A stretch of DNA of 64,000 nucleotides from Ornithinibacillus xuwenensis (GCF_039614845.1 NZ_JBDIML010000003.1:186001-250000), one strand, 5' to 3'; shown: positions 8,305 through 16,746, counted from the first letter of the stretch. A program made the numbers and translations. The notes: generated by a model from the sequence alone, not told the origin.

Positions 8305-8415
8305 TTAATAACCATATCCAGATCCGACGTAAGCAGACCCAACAATTATTAATAAGATAAACAGTACTACGATAAGAGCAAAACCTCCACCGTAACCAGC
8401 TACTGATTCACTCAT
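8305..8415 (-). CDS. YjcZ-family tiny membrane sporulation protein
   Basis: 36 residues, beginning MSESVAGYGGGFALIVVLF, then a single transmembrane helix and a Gly/Tyr tail ending SGYGY. AAGGAGG is eight bases before the ATG at 8415. It shares the LIVVLFILLIIVG core with the next gene downstream, so the pair is a recent tandem duplication or a co-expressed doublet. Probably sporulation-associated. Confidence 0.85.
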   Translation of the reverse strand: MSESVAGYGGGFALIVVLFILLIIVGSAYVGSGYGY

Positions 8416-8584
8416 TCACTACACCTCCTTAATCATTACACAATTACTATATGGATAATGATGTAGTTGTGATAGGGATAATACCCTATTTAAGGGGAAA
8501 ATAGGTAAACATACACACGGGTAATATTCTCGATGAAGTTATGAGCAACCCTTTTCTATATGGGTTATGGGTAATTATTTTTTT

Positions 8585-8637
8585 AGATAAAAAGGTTCCA
8601 TTGATAACCAGCAGTTATATCTACCATCAATGGGACC
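8585..8637 (-). terminator. Terminator downstream of the PH-domain membrane protein gene
   Basis: Arms 8594-8605 and 8626-8637 pair with one mismatch around a 20-base loop; the minus strand continues with CCTTTTTATC. It follows the 8686 stop codon. Confidence 0.6.
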
Positions 8638-8685
8638 AGAAGCTATCATTAGAAATGCATGTGAAAAGCAGAAAATACACTCAAC

Positions 8686-9429
8686 TTATTGAAGACTTAT
8701 CAATTTAAGTAATTGTTGATAAACAGCTTTTGTTTCTTTAGGTGAATCGCGATTAATGATGACATAATCTTCTTTAGTCGAAACATAAATAAATGGGGAA
8801 TTCTTCACTTGAACAAATAATCTTCCTTTTCCATAAGGAGCTTCTAATGTAAACTTTCCTTTTTTAGTGGTCGTGGAGGATAAACCACTATTCTTAAACA
8901 TTATTTCCGGAAGCTGATCCAATAACTCAACTTTTTCTATCTCTTCAACAGACCATTCTACGCCATACATACCGGAAATGATGAAGGTATCGTTCTTAAT
9001 TACAAACTCGCTCTTCATATTTCCCATTACAAATAAACCACCAACAATACCTATGGTTACGAATGTAATTATTCCATAGAGAAGATAATATTTTTTTCGT
9101 TTATGGGGCACTTCATATTTTTGAATATAGATTATTCCACCTAGTAATTCGAGCATAAATAAACCAAATCCGATCTCTATTCCGTAAGGCACCCCGAAAA
9201 CAGTTAGAAGTGTAGCAATGATTAATAAGTAAAATGAAATAAGTAATACTTTTCCCATTTTTTCAATATAACCATATTGGATTAAATACTCTTGTTCTTC
9301 TTTAGGACGATTATAAAAACCTGATATTAAGCTATATTCCTTTTTCTTGACGATTAAATACGTTATACCTCCAAAAACAATTAGCGTCCAACCCATTACG
9401 ACGATAAAAATCAACATGCTATTTGACAT
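8686..9429 (-). CDS. DUF3784-type membrane protein with PH-like domain
   Basis: 247 residues from the ATG at 9429, which has GAGGTG six bases upstream; a GTG at 9438 overlaps that site. Four hydrophobic segments: one at the N-terminus, two around residues 60-105 and one near 120-140. The first half, with YSLISGFYNRPKEEQEYL, matches DUF3784. The ~105-residue C-terminal part is beta-rich (ISGMYGVEWSVEEIEKVELL ... FIYVSTKEDYVIINRDSP) and resembles the bacterial PH domain of membrane proteins. Function unknown; stands alone. Confidence 0.75.
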   Translation of the reverse strand: MSNSMLIFIVVMGWTLIVFGGITYLIVKKKEYSLISGFYNRPKEEQEYLIQYGYIEKMGKVLLISFYLLIIATLLTVFGVPYGIEIGFGLFMLELLGGIIYIQKYEVPHKRKKYYLLYGIITFVTIGIVGGLFVMGNMKSEFVIKNDTFIISGMYGVEWSVEEIEKVELLDQLPEIMFKNSGLSSTTTKKGKFTLEAPYGKGRLFVQVKNSPFIYVSTKEDYVIINRDSPKETKAVYQQLLKLISLQ

Positions 9430-9558
9430 GGAATGCACCTCATACTGTCCGAAATTTAAGTCATGTACCGTATTATTCTAACTAGTTATACGAACGATAC
9501 AGTGGAAATGTTTCATTAGACTGCCTTCATCTATAGAATAGACAACGTTTATTCTAAT

Positions 9559-9596
9559 AAAAAAAGACTGAACGCTTCATGACAGAGTTCAGTCTT
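9559..9596 (-). terminator. Terminator of the ABC-F gene
   Basis: Perfect 10-bp stem (9564-9573 with 9587-9596) followed on the minus strand by seven T residues, directly after the ABC-F stop codon. Confidence 0.85.
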
Positions 9597-9612
9597 AAAA
9601 ACTGTCTGACCA

Positions 9613-11469
9613 TTATCCTATTTGTTCACATAAAGTTTCCCAGCGTTTTTCTAATTCCTTCTTCTCTTCAAAGAGCTTTTGTAGTACCTCTAAATCATTC
9701 GTATGTTCTAATTGCATTTCAAGCTCAAGGATTTTCTGTTCTAATACCTCTAACTCTTGAAGTGATGGTATTACTTGCGTATTACTTCTCTTCTTCGTAC
9801 AATTATCAACTTTCTTCTTCACTTCAGGCTTCCTATCCACCCTTTGTTCAAGCATTTTAGTCTTTGCATAATCATAATTCCCTTCAATCGCATGAACTGT
9901 TTGCGACTCAATCCAATATATCTTATCAAATAATTTATTAAGAAAATAACGATCATGCGATACCGCTAAAATTGTTCCATTATAGTCTTCAAGTGCATCC
10001 TCTAAAACCTCTTTTGATTCTATGTCGAGATGATTCGTCGGTTCGTCTAAAATAAGCAAATTCACATCCTGGTACATGAGCTGTGCAAGTCGAAGTCTCA
10101 TACGTTCTCCACCACTTAGCTGTGACAGCTTTCGAAATACTGCATGCCCATAAAACAGGAATCTCGCTAATATATGCCTTGCCTCTCCCTCTGTGACATT
10201 AATTTCATCACGAAAAGCATCGATAATGGTGGTATCTTCAATATCTGAAAATACATGTTGAGAAAGGTATCCAATTCTCACATTACTACCAACTTTAACT
10301 TCACCACTATCTGTTGTTAATTGGTCTAGAATCATTTTAATTAATGATGACTTTCCTGTTCCATTTTCTCCGATTATTGCTACTCGCTCTAAATAGGTTA
10401 CATGGATACTTACATTTTTAAATAGCAGCTTATCATCAAACCGTTTGGAAACATTCTTTAGCATAATGACATCTTTTCCACTTCGTTCTGATGCCTCCAT
10501 CTCAAGATTCATTTTTTTGCGATGAATAATTGGTCGATTCAGCTTCTCCATTCTTTCTAGCGCTCTTTCCATATTTCTTGCTCGTTTATGAAGGCCTTCG
10601 TTTGGCGGGTTTGCCTGGTTTGCCCACTCTTTAAGGCGTTTAATGGCTTCCCTCATTTTCTTTATCTTTTTTTGCTGCTCTTCATATGCTTGAAATTCCT
10701 TGAGTAAACGCGCTTCCTTTTCCTTTACATAACCAGAAAAATTTGAACGGTAACATGTAATGTCACCATCTTCCATATCGAGCACTTGTGTAACAACCTC
10801 ATCTAAAAAATACCGGTCATGTGATACAATGACAACTGTTCCACTATACTCTTTTAAAAAATCACCTAACCATTCTACAGCCATTAAGTCTAAGTGATTC
10901 GTTGGTTCGTCTAACAACAAGAGGTCTGGGCGTCTCAGTAAGGTTAAAGCAAGACCAACCTTGGTTTTCTCACCACCACTTAACATTACAAAATCTTTCT
11001 CTAGTAAATTAGCTATGTTTAAGCCATTTACTACCTTTTCAATGGTAGCTTCCATTTCATAACCACCCTGTAAGACGAACTGATCTTGATAATTCCCATA
11101 ATCGCGTATTAGCTTTTCTAATTTAACTTTATTCAGCTCCTGGCTCATTTCAATTTCAATGTCTTTTATTTTTTCTTCTAAAGAGACCAGAGAAGTAAAT
11201 GCTGTATAAAGAACTTGTTTCACCGTGTAGTCTCCAGGAAAGGTTGGATTCTGCTCGAGGTAACCTATTTGTAATCCCTTTTTCCAGTGAATTACTCCCG
11301 AATCTGGTGCTTCATTACCTGATAATAAACGGAACACTGTCGTTTTACCACTACCATTTCGACCGACTAGAGCAACTCGATTCCCTTCTTTTATTTCAAA
11401 CGAGATATCTTCAAAAATAATATTTCCACCATACATTTTCTTAATATTATTGACACTACATATAATCAT
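9613..11469 (-). CDS. ABC-F family ATPase, probable ribosome-protection type
   Basis: 618 residues, two ABC domains in one chain without membrane segments. First domain: Walker A GRNGSGKTT, signature LSGGEKTK, Walker B LLLLDEPTNHLD. Second domain: GENGTGKSS, LSGGERMR, LLILDEPTNHLD. A charged linker joins them, with helices around KKIKKMREAIKRLKEW, and a ~75-residue coiled-coil C-terminal extension follows. ABC-F proteins act on the ribosome; the antibiotic-resistance subset displaces macrolides, lincosamides or pleuromutilins. I chose the ATG at 11469, with AAGGAGG nine bases upstream, over an upstream in-frame start. The leader ORF and terminator upstream are typical of inducible resistance ABC-F genes, which favours ribosome protection over housekeeping. 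Confidence 0.9.
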   Translation of the reverse strand: MIICSVNNIKKMYGGNIIFEDISFEIKEGNRVALVGRNGSGKTTVFRLLSGNEAPDSGVIHWKKGLQIGYLEQNPTFPGDYTVKQVLYTAFTSLVSLEEKIKDIEIEMSQELNKVKLEKLIRDYGNYQDQFVLQGGYEMEATIEKVVNGLNIANLLEKDFVMLSGGEKTKVGLALTLLRRPDLLLLDEPTNHLDLMAVEWLGDFLKEYSGTVVIVSHDRYFLDEVVTQVLDMEDGDITCYRSNFSGYVKEKEARLLKEFQAYEEQQKKIKKMREAIKRLKEWANQANPPNEGLHKRARNMERALERMEKLNRPIIHRKKMNLEMEASERSGKDVIMLKNVSKRFDDKLLFKNVSIHVTYLERVAIIGENGTGKSSLIKMILDQLTTDSGEVKVGSNVRIGYLSQHVFSDIEDTTIIDAFRDEINVTEGEARHILARFLFYGHAVFRKLSQLSGGERMRLRLAQLMYQDVNLLILDEPTNHLDIESKEVLEDALEDYNGTILAVSHDRYFLNKLFDKIYWIESQTVHAIEGNYDYAKTKMLEQRVDRKPEVKKKVDNCTKKRSNTQVIPSLQELEVLEQKILELEMQLEHTNDLEVLQKLFEEKKELEKRWETLCEQIG

Positions 11470-11549
11470 GATTAAATTCCTCCTTGAATACATACAAAAA
11501 AGCCATGGCGAATAAACTTCATCCATGACTTTGTACTTGCATAGCTGGC

Positions 11550-11579
11550 AAAGAAAAAGAGAGCGTAAAAAACGCTCTC
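11550..11579 (-). terminator. Terminator in the leader of the ABC-F gene (candidate attenuator)
   Basis: Perfect 7-bp GC-rich stem (11559-11565 with 11573-11579), 7-base loop and TTTTTCTTT on the minus strand. It ends about 80 bases upstream of the ABC-F start and 60 bases downstream of a leader ORF with a strong ribosome site. It therefore cuts the 5' leader rather than the end of a known gene, unless it simply terminates the leader ORF. Confidence 0.75.
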
Positions 11580-11638
11580 CTGCCTTCTATCATTTTTTTG
11601 TGGATTAAGAGATGTTTTCACCGTTTTACACTTGCTAT

Positions 11639-11752
11639 TTAGTTGCTAAAAAAGGGCATACGTATCCCGTCAGCAGCAACTACAGCAAATTTTGCACGAA
11701 CGAAATAAAGGAAATTAATCCAATAATCGTGCAATAAAACAGTTTTCAACAT
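11639..11752 (-). CDS. Candidate 37-residue leader peptide of the ABC-F gene
   Basis: The ATG at 11752 has GGAGG nine bases upstream; an adjacent in-frame ATG at 11758 is too close to it. The peptide begins MLKTVLLHDYWINF and ends RMPFFSN. Two inverted repeats lie in its coding sequence: 11692-11699 with 11727-11734 (8 bp), and 11641-11647 with 11675-11681 (7 bp), the latter enclosing a further hairpin at 11654-11668 and ending at the stop codon. A ribosome stalled on this ORF would alter folding ahead of the terminator at 11550. That regulatory role is inference from known macrolide and ABC-F leader attenuators. Confidence 0.55.
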   Translation of the reverse strand: MLKTVLLHDYWINFLYFVRAKFAVVAADGIRMPFFSN

Positions 11753-11851
11753 CTTCATCCACCTCCGTTCATAATTATTACAAATCATTATATATCAGCT
11801 TGCGGAAAAATTCAATCTATTCTTTTATTCTGTCTGATTTGGTAACCAAAT

Positions 11852-12820
11852 TTATGTTACCTCACCAAAGTATGTGGTTAAATTCTGTCGCAGAATGGAT
11901 GCACTCTTTCTAAAAAGAGCTTGTTCTTTATTATTTAAGTTCAATTGCATAATTTCACGAACACCATTTAAATTAATAACTGCGGGAACACCTATATAAA
12001 CATTTTCTTCTCCATATTCGCCGTATAATAATGCTGAAACAGTTAAAATAGCATTTTCATTTGTAAAGATTGCTTTCGTAATGCGAGCAAGACCCATCGC
12101 AATTCCATAATAGGTTGCTCCCTTACTCTGGATTATCTTATAGGCAGCATCTCTTACGTCGATGAATAGATTATCTAAGTCCTCTTTTTTGTAGGCTGCA
12201 TGCTGTTCGATATAGGACTCTACTGGAATAGATCCGATATAAGCAGCACTATACACCGGTAATTCACTATCACCATGCTCACCGATAATATAGGCGTGAA
12301 CATTTTTAGGTGCAACATCAAAATAATCCCCTAACGAGTATCGAAACCGAGCGGAATCTAAAATTGTTCCGGAACCAATAACTCGTTCTTTTGTAAGACC
12401 ACTGAATTTCCAGGTTGCATAAGTTAAAATATCTACGGGGTTTGTCGCAACCAGAAAAATCCCATTAAATCCACTTTCCATCACTTCTTCTACAATACTT
12501 TTGAAAATTTTAATATTTTTATCGATTAAATCAAGGCGAGTTTCACCAGGCTTTTGATTTGCACCAGCACAAATAACAACTAAATCAACATTTGCGCAAT
12601 CTTTATAGGTACCGTATTTGATTAATGTAGGATTATTGGTAAATGCTTTTCCATGATTTAAATCAAGCACATCACCTTTTGCTTTTTCTTCATTCAAATC
12701 AATCAAAATTAACTCATTCACTATCCCCTGATTCATGAGTGCAAATGCATAACTAGAACCTACAAATCCGGTACCGATTAACGCTACTCTTCTAGCATTA
12801 TTATTAACTGTCAATTTCAA
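11852..12820 (-). CDS. ldh: L-lactate dehydrogenase
   Basis: 322 residues, the family length. It reduces pyruvate to L-lactate with NADH in the cytosol, regenerating NAD+ in fermentation. The dinucleotide loop is GTGFVG (residues 16-21), and Asp41 follows the second strand and prefers NAD. The active site is visible: Gln89 (lactate rather than malate specificity), Arg95, Asp155, Arg158 and His182 in GEHGDSE. The start is a TTG at 12820 with GGTGGTG upstream; this fits the family N-terminus. I saw no clear Rex operator in the 140 bases upstream. Confidence 0.93.
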   Translation of the reverse strand: MKLTVNNNARRVALIGTGFVGSSYAFALMNQGIVNELILIDLNEEKAKGDVLDLNHGKAFTNNPTLIKYGTYKDCANVDLVVICAGANQKPGETRLDLIDKNIKIFKSIVEEVMESGFNGIFLVATNPVDILTYATWKFSGLTKERVIGSGTILDSARFRYSLGDYFDVAPKNVHAYIIGEHGDSELPVYSAAYIGSIPVESYIEQHAAYKKEDLDNLFIDVRDAAYKIIQSKGATYYGIAMGLARITKAIFTNENAILTVSALLYGEYGEENVYIGVPAVINLNGVREIMQLNLNNKEQALFRKSASILRQNLTTYFGEVT

Positions 12821-12910
12821 GCAGATACACCACCATTTTCTCGTTTTGAAAACAATTCCCCTATCATAACAACCTTTATAATATGCGATGTATTGCTAGA
12901 ATATTCTTCG

Positions 12911-12948
12911 TAAAATAAAAAATCTCCTACCTTTCACGAAAGTAGGAG
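12911..12948 (-). terminator. Terminator of proC
   Basis: Ten-base arms (from 12924 and ending 12948) with one bulged base and a short loop; the minus strand runs into TTTTTTATTTTA. It lies directly after the proC stop. Confidence 0.85.
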
Positions 12949-12960
12949 TCATTTTTCATA

Positions 12961-13761
12961 TTATTTAGTTAATTTATCGACATTTGCTTGAACTGCTTTT
13001 ATTATAGCCGAACGAAATCCATTCTCTTCTAAACTAGCAATAGATTGAATCGTAGATCCACCAGGAGAACATACATCATCCTTCAATTTTCCAGGATGAA
13101 TTGCTGTATCCAATACCATTTTAGCAGAACCTAGTACGGCTTGTGCAGCAATATTATAGGCTTGTTGCCTTGGCATTCCATTTACAACAGCTGCATCTGC
13201 TAATGCTTCTATAAACATATAAACAAATGCTGGAGAAGAACCGCCGACCGCACTTGCAGTGTCCATCAATTCTTCGTCAATAATTTCAGCTTTTCCAAAA
13301 CTTTCAAATAGCTGCTTTATCTCTTCCTGTTCCGCTTCAGTTACAAATTGATTAAAGCTAATACTCGTTAAGCCTGCTCCAACGAGCACCGGTGTATTTG
13401 GCATAGCTTTAACCATTTTGAGTTCCTCTTTATTAAAACGTTCCACATTCATTGCAATTGTTTGGCCGGCAGCAATGAGAACAACAATAACATCTTCTCT
13501 TACATAATCTTTTATTTCATCAATTACAGCTGGGTATTTATCTGGTGTAACCGAAAGAAATACTATATCACATTTTCTAGCAATATCTATATTACTCTCA
13601 GCAACCTGTATACCATAAGTTACCTGTAAATCTAGTAACTTTGGTATCGTTCGGTTTGATGCAAAAATATTTTCAGGTTGGGTAAAGTCTGAACTTACAA
13701 TCCCACCGATAATTGCTTCTGCCATTTTTCCACTGCCAATAAAACCGATATTCCGCTTCAT
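12961..13761 (-). CDS. proC: Pyrroline-5-carboxylate reductase
   Basis: 266 residues. It catalyses the last step of proline synthesis, NAD(P)H-dependent reduction of pyrroline-5-carboxylate. The N-terminal Rossmann loop is IGFIGSGKMAEAIIGG, the middle has VKAMPNTPVLVGAG, and the C-terminal half carries the family signature with SAVGGSSPAFVYMFIEALADAA and DDVCSPGGSTI. Monocistronic with its own terminator. In halotolerant bacilli proline is also an osmolyte; an osmotic role here would be inference. Confidence 0.95.
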   Translation of the reverse strand: MKRNIGFIGSGKMAEAIIGGIVSSDFTQPENIFASNRTIPKLLDLQVTYGIQVAESNIDIARKCDIVFLSVTPDKYPAVIDEIKDYVREDVIVVLIAAGQTIAMNVERFNKEELKMVKAMPNTPVLVGAGLTSISFNQFVTEAEQEEIKQLFESFGKAEIIDEELMDTASAVGGSSPAFVYMFIEALADAAVVNGMPRQQAYNIAAQAVLGSAKMVLDTAIHPGKLKDDVCSPGGSTIQSIASLEENGFRSAIIKAVQANVDKLTK

Positions 13762-13861
13762 TTATAGTATCCTCTCTTAGTTGAAATACAAAGATATATT
13801 TTAATATAAAGATAGTTTTCTGGCAAACGGGAAATTATTATGGCTAAATGTAATATCATGA

Positions 13862-13890
13862 ATACCCAAGCATTAAGAATGCTTGGGTAT
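13862..13890 (-). terminator. Hairpin downstream of the 13901 small gene
   Basis: Perfect 13-bp inverted repeat with a 3-base loop just after the stop of the 41-residue gene. No long T-run follows on either strand, so termination is plausible but not certain. Confidence 0.5.
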
Positions 13891-13900
13891 TATGAAGGAA

Positions 13901-14026
13901 TTATTGATGATTATCTGCTCCTGATTCTTTGGACAGCTGTTCAAAAGACTTTACTTTTCCATGTGGATTTTGTGAGTTTTTTCTACCTCGCCATTGTCTT
14001 TCTTCTCTACTTTTGGGATTTGACAC
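13901..14026 (-). CDS. Small basic protein of unknown function
   Basis: 41 residues with a GTG start at 14026 and a strong GGGAGGAAG site. The sequence begins MSNPKSREERQWRGRK and has the segment PHGKVKSFEQLSKES. It is highly polar, without cysteine or hydrophobic stretch. It lies directly downstream of another very small hydrophilic gene (14075-14236) on the same strand, and both are followed by a strong hairpin. The style resembles minor small spore proteins of bacilli; I cannot name a family. Confidence 0.6.
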   Translation of the reverse strand: MSNPKSREERQWRGRKNSQNPHGKVKSFEQLSKESGADNHQ

Positions 14027-14074
14027 TTTTCTTCCTCCCTTCTTCCTTCATGAGTCGTTAACTATCCGACATTA

Positions 14075-14236
14075 TTATTTTTGCTTATTTGCTCGCTCTT
14101 TCTTGGCTTTGTTCTTATGTGCCTTATTGGCATTTGTGCTTCCGAATTCTTTTGCAAATTCCGAATCAATCTTACTAGAGTCGAAACCTTGTTTATTTTT
14201 TTGCTGTGGATCATTTTTCTTCGTACGTTTCGCCAT
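14075..14236 (-). CDS. Small basic protein, possibly spore-associated
   Basis: 53 residues with GGAGGG ahead of the ATG at 14236. It begins MAKRTKKNDPQQKNKQGFD, contains SEFAKEFGSTNANKAHKN and ends in a Lys-rich tail. The EFA...TNA pattern loosely recalls the repeat of gamma-type small acid-soluble spore proteins, but only one copy is present and the match is weak. No membrane segment. It probably forms a mini-operon with the 13901 gene, 48 bases downstream. Confidence 0.6.
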   Translation of the reverse strand: MAKRTKKNDPQQKNKQGFDSSKIDSEFAKEFGSTNANKAHKNKAKKERANKQK

Positions 14237-14350
14237 GAATATCCCTCCTTTTCTGACTTAGTATGAGAAATCGAAAACGAATTATTCTAAAGGAGGAAAC
14301 TTGCAATAATATTAGCTTCAAAAAATAAATAGTATTAAGTTTATTTTAAC

Positions 14351-14379
14351 TTGACCAAATTTTCTGTAAGTGGTAATTT
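14351..14379 (+). promoter_or_regulatory. Candidate sigma-A promoter of the permease pair
   Basis: TTGACC, a 17-base spacer and TAATTT, 41 bases upstream of the first permease start. Confidence 0.4.
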
Positions 14380-14419
14380 TTACTTATCTATTAATCATAA
14401 ACTACAAGGATGATCATTT

Positions 14420-15283
14420 ATGCGCATTACTATTTCTCTAGTTGGCGTCGTTATATTTATATTTTTTCTAGCGGCAATACCATTTTCACTAACCATATCT
14501 AACGGTGATTTAGCATTGAGTATTCAATCGATTTACGATTTGATTCAACAATATATAGGCGGACTGTTCAATGGGGAGTCCTTTACATATCAGGAAGGAA
14601 AGGATCGAATTCTAAATATATTTACGGATTTACCATCGTATTTTTTTACTTCCTTTACTTATCTATTAATAGCTGGTTTTTTGAGTGTTTGTATTGGAAT
14701 GCTAGTCTCTGCTTGGCATAGCAAGTCCAAAAAAGAATGGTTAAAGGATATCATTGGATTTTTCGGGACGATTCCCGATTTCATCTTTGTATTGTTTTTG
14801 CAGCTAAGTGTTGTGTTTGTTTATCAAACTACTGGACTAAAGATTGCAAAAATTGCATCACGTTCTACCGATGAAAATGCACTATTACTTCCGCTAATTA
14901 CCTTAACAATTGTACCCACCATATATTTAATCCGTACTTTATCCGAAAAGACTTATGATGTTCTTACAGAGGATTACATTTTAACAGCAAAAGCAAAGGG
15001 ATTAAGGAAAGGTTATGTTTTTATTCACCATGTTGTTCGAAATGTTCTTCCATTCTTGAAGGCTGACATACATAAAGTACTGGCAATCATGATGAGCAAC
15101 TTATTTATAGTCGAATACTTATTTAATATTAGAGGTATCACCGCTAACTTATTTGATGGAACGTTGTACCAATATAATCTTGTCGTGAATACATTGTTCT
15201 CCTTACTCCTACTGTATTTATTGCTTTACTGGTGTATTCGCTTACTTATTTTTATTTTGGAGAGGGTGTTTGCTCATGACTAA
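14420..15283 (+). CDS. DppB-like ABC transporter permease without cognate subunits
   Basis: 287 residues, about six transmembrane segments. The family-specific EAA loop is present at DYILTAKAKGLRKGYVFIHHVVRN, placing it with the DppB/OppB permeases of peptide/nickel importers. The region after TM1 is an extracytoplasmic stretch of ~60 residues. It overlaps the next permease gene by 14 bases, so they are translationally coupled. No substrate-binding lipoprotein or ATPase of the peptide type is next to them, unlike normal opp/dpp operons. ATG preceded by AAGGATG. Confidence 0.85.
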   Translation: MRITISLVGVVIFIFFLAAIPFSLTISNGDLALSIQSIYDLIQQYIGGLFNGESFTYQEGKDRILNIFTDLPSYFFTSFTYLLIAGFLSVCIGMLVSAWHSKSKKEWLKDIIGFFGTIPDFIFVLFLQLSVVFVYQTTGLKIAKIASRSTDENALLLPLITLTIVPTIYLIRTLSEKTYDVLTEDYILTAKAKGLRKGYVFIHHVVRNVLPFLKADIHKVLAIMMSNLFIVEYLFNIRGITANLFDGTLYQYNLVVNTLFSLLLLYLLLYWCIRLLIFILERVFAHD

Positions 15284-16193
15284 TTGGCGATTATGGTTTG
15301 GTATGATCTCCACCGGTCTTATACTACTTATTGCCATATTCGGAACAGCACTTGCTCCATACGAAAAAGATTTTATGGAGCCATCTGGTTATTACTATAA
15401 TAGTGATGATGATTTTGGTTTTTATTCTTCACCATACCCACCTTCAAAAGAGCATCTCTTGGGTACTGACGAGTGGGGATACGATATCCTGACTCTGCTT
15501 CTATATGGAGCCAAGTACACCATTTTTGTTGGGATAGGAGTTTCGTTACTTAGAATCATTATCGGTGGTTCACTCGGCATGTGGTTCGGATTATCTGGCC
15601 AAGTCGAAAAGAAATCGAGTTCCATTTTCAGTTTATTAGGGAGTATTCCTGCCTTTTTGATTGTTTATTTTTTACTCATTGGAATTACAATTAATTCCGC
15701 ATTATCTACAATGGAACTGGTGATATTGCAATCATTTCTCATGATATTAGTCGGGTTTCCTGGGGTTTACTCTGCAGTTTACAGTAAAACGGGAGAATTA
15801 AAGAAGGAACTCTATATTACAGCGACAAAGGCCTTAGGCGCTGGAAAATTCCGTATCATGTGGAAGCATATCCTTCCACATTTAAAGGGCACATTACTTG
15901 TCATGTTCGTTAAAGAAATTATATTAGTGTTAACGCTAATTGGTCAGCTCGGTATTTTTAACCTTTTCCTTGGTGGTACAATCCTTCGGTTAGGTGGGCC
16001 ACCAGTTTATATCTCGATTAGTCGTGATTGGGCTGGACTGATTGGGCAGTGGAGATCCTTTGTTTATGATTATCAATGGATTCTATACTTCCCGTTACTC
16101 GCGTTCATCATTCTATTATTTTCGTTCTATATGCTGTCGAGAGGAATTGAATTAAAGCAGAAATCAACTTTGCAAAAGTATCCGCACATTTAA
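15270..16193 (+). CDS. DppC-like ABC transporter permease without cognate subunits
   Basis: 307 residues with about six transmembrane helices, forming a heteromeric pore with the preceding gene product. It has the DppC hallmark LLGTDEWGYDILTLLLYGAK in the first extracytoplasmic part and an EAA loop at ELYITATKALGAGKFRIMWKH. The first in-frame ATG (15276) has GAGAGGGTG upstream, so the true start may be 15276. A terminator follows. ATPases and a binding protein would have to come from elsewhere in the genome. Confidence 0.85.
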   Translation: MLMTNWRLWFGMISTGLILLIAIFGTALAPYEKDFMEPSGYYYNSDDDFGFYSSPYPPSKEHLLGTDEWGYDILTLLLYGAKYTIFVGIGVSLLRIIIGGSLGMWFGLSGQVEKKSSSIFSLLGSIPAFLIVYFLLIGITINSALSTMELVILQSFLMILVGFPGVYSAVYSKTGELKKELYITATKALGAGKFRIMWKHILPHLKGTLLVMFVKEIILVLTLIGQLGIFNLFLGGTILRLGGPPVYISISRDWAGLIGQWRSFVYDYQWILYFPLLAFIILLFSFYMLSRGIELKQKSTLQKYPHI

Positions 16194-16210
16194 TTGATTC
16201 TATGGAATAA

Positions 16211-16241
16211 TCCATCCTTGGTATAATAAGGATGGATTTTT
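16211..16241 (+). terminator. Terminator of the permease pair
   Basis: Nine-base perfect stem (16211-16219 with 16228-16236), then TTTTT. 18 bases after the second permease stop. Confidence 0.85.
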
Positions 16242-16643
16242 GACTTTCTCTCTATCCAATTAGATTCTCACCTTAATTTTAGTCCACGCAATTCACTCAA
16301 ATTATATCCACACAAATAGAAATATAATAGTTAAAAATGGAAGCAAGTGATTTCCTGTGGATATTCGAAATGGAAGAAATCCAATGTTTAATTTTGCTAA
16401 CCAATTTTTTAATCCTCGAATAATCTCTATTAGTAATATCTTAATTTCTTCGCTACCCTCCTGAAAACATCACTCTATCCGAGCCAAATGAGTGTCTTGA
16501 GAAGGAGGGATTACTTTCTTCATATTAGTCTTATAACAATAATAATTCAATGTACAATATTGGTTTAGGTAAGAATTTTCATTCCATCAGAGGAATCATA
16601 ATCTACAAATCTGTTATTCTATCATTCCCCAGTAAAGTAATAT
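16242..16643. other. AT-rich intergenic region without recognised gene
   Basis: About 400 bases between the permease-pair terminator and the promoter of the first ABC-2 module. I find no ORF with a ribosome site, no strong hairpin and no repeat here. Confidence 0.5.
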
Positions 16644-16672
16644 TTTACAATTATATTACAAACAATTATACT
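16644..16672 (+). promoter_or_regulatory. Candidate promoter of the first ABC-2 module
   Basis: TTTACA, 17-base spacer, TATACT, 75 bases upstream of the first permease gene of the module. Confidence 0.5.
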
Positions 16673-16746
16673 TAATAAAACAATAATTTTCTGTAAACTT
16701 GCAAAAATAAAAAAAGAGTAATTGCAATCTAAAGGGGAATTCGAAG

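Noticed and set aside
11470..11526. Upstream start of the ABC-F protein at 11526
   Set aside because: The extension contains no ribosome site, while AAGGAGG sits nine bases before the ATG at 11469, giving the normal family N-terminus.
12821..12960. Rex operator upstream of ldh
   Set aside because: No TTGTGAA-type half-sites with the right spacing were found in the 140-base upstream region.
13840..14266. Plus-strand Phe/Leu-rich ORFs in the proC upstream region
   Set aside because: These are the antisense of two minus-strand mini-genes that have strong ribosome sites; the hydrophobic composition is an artefact of AAA/AAG codons read on the other strand.
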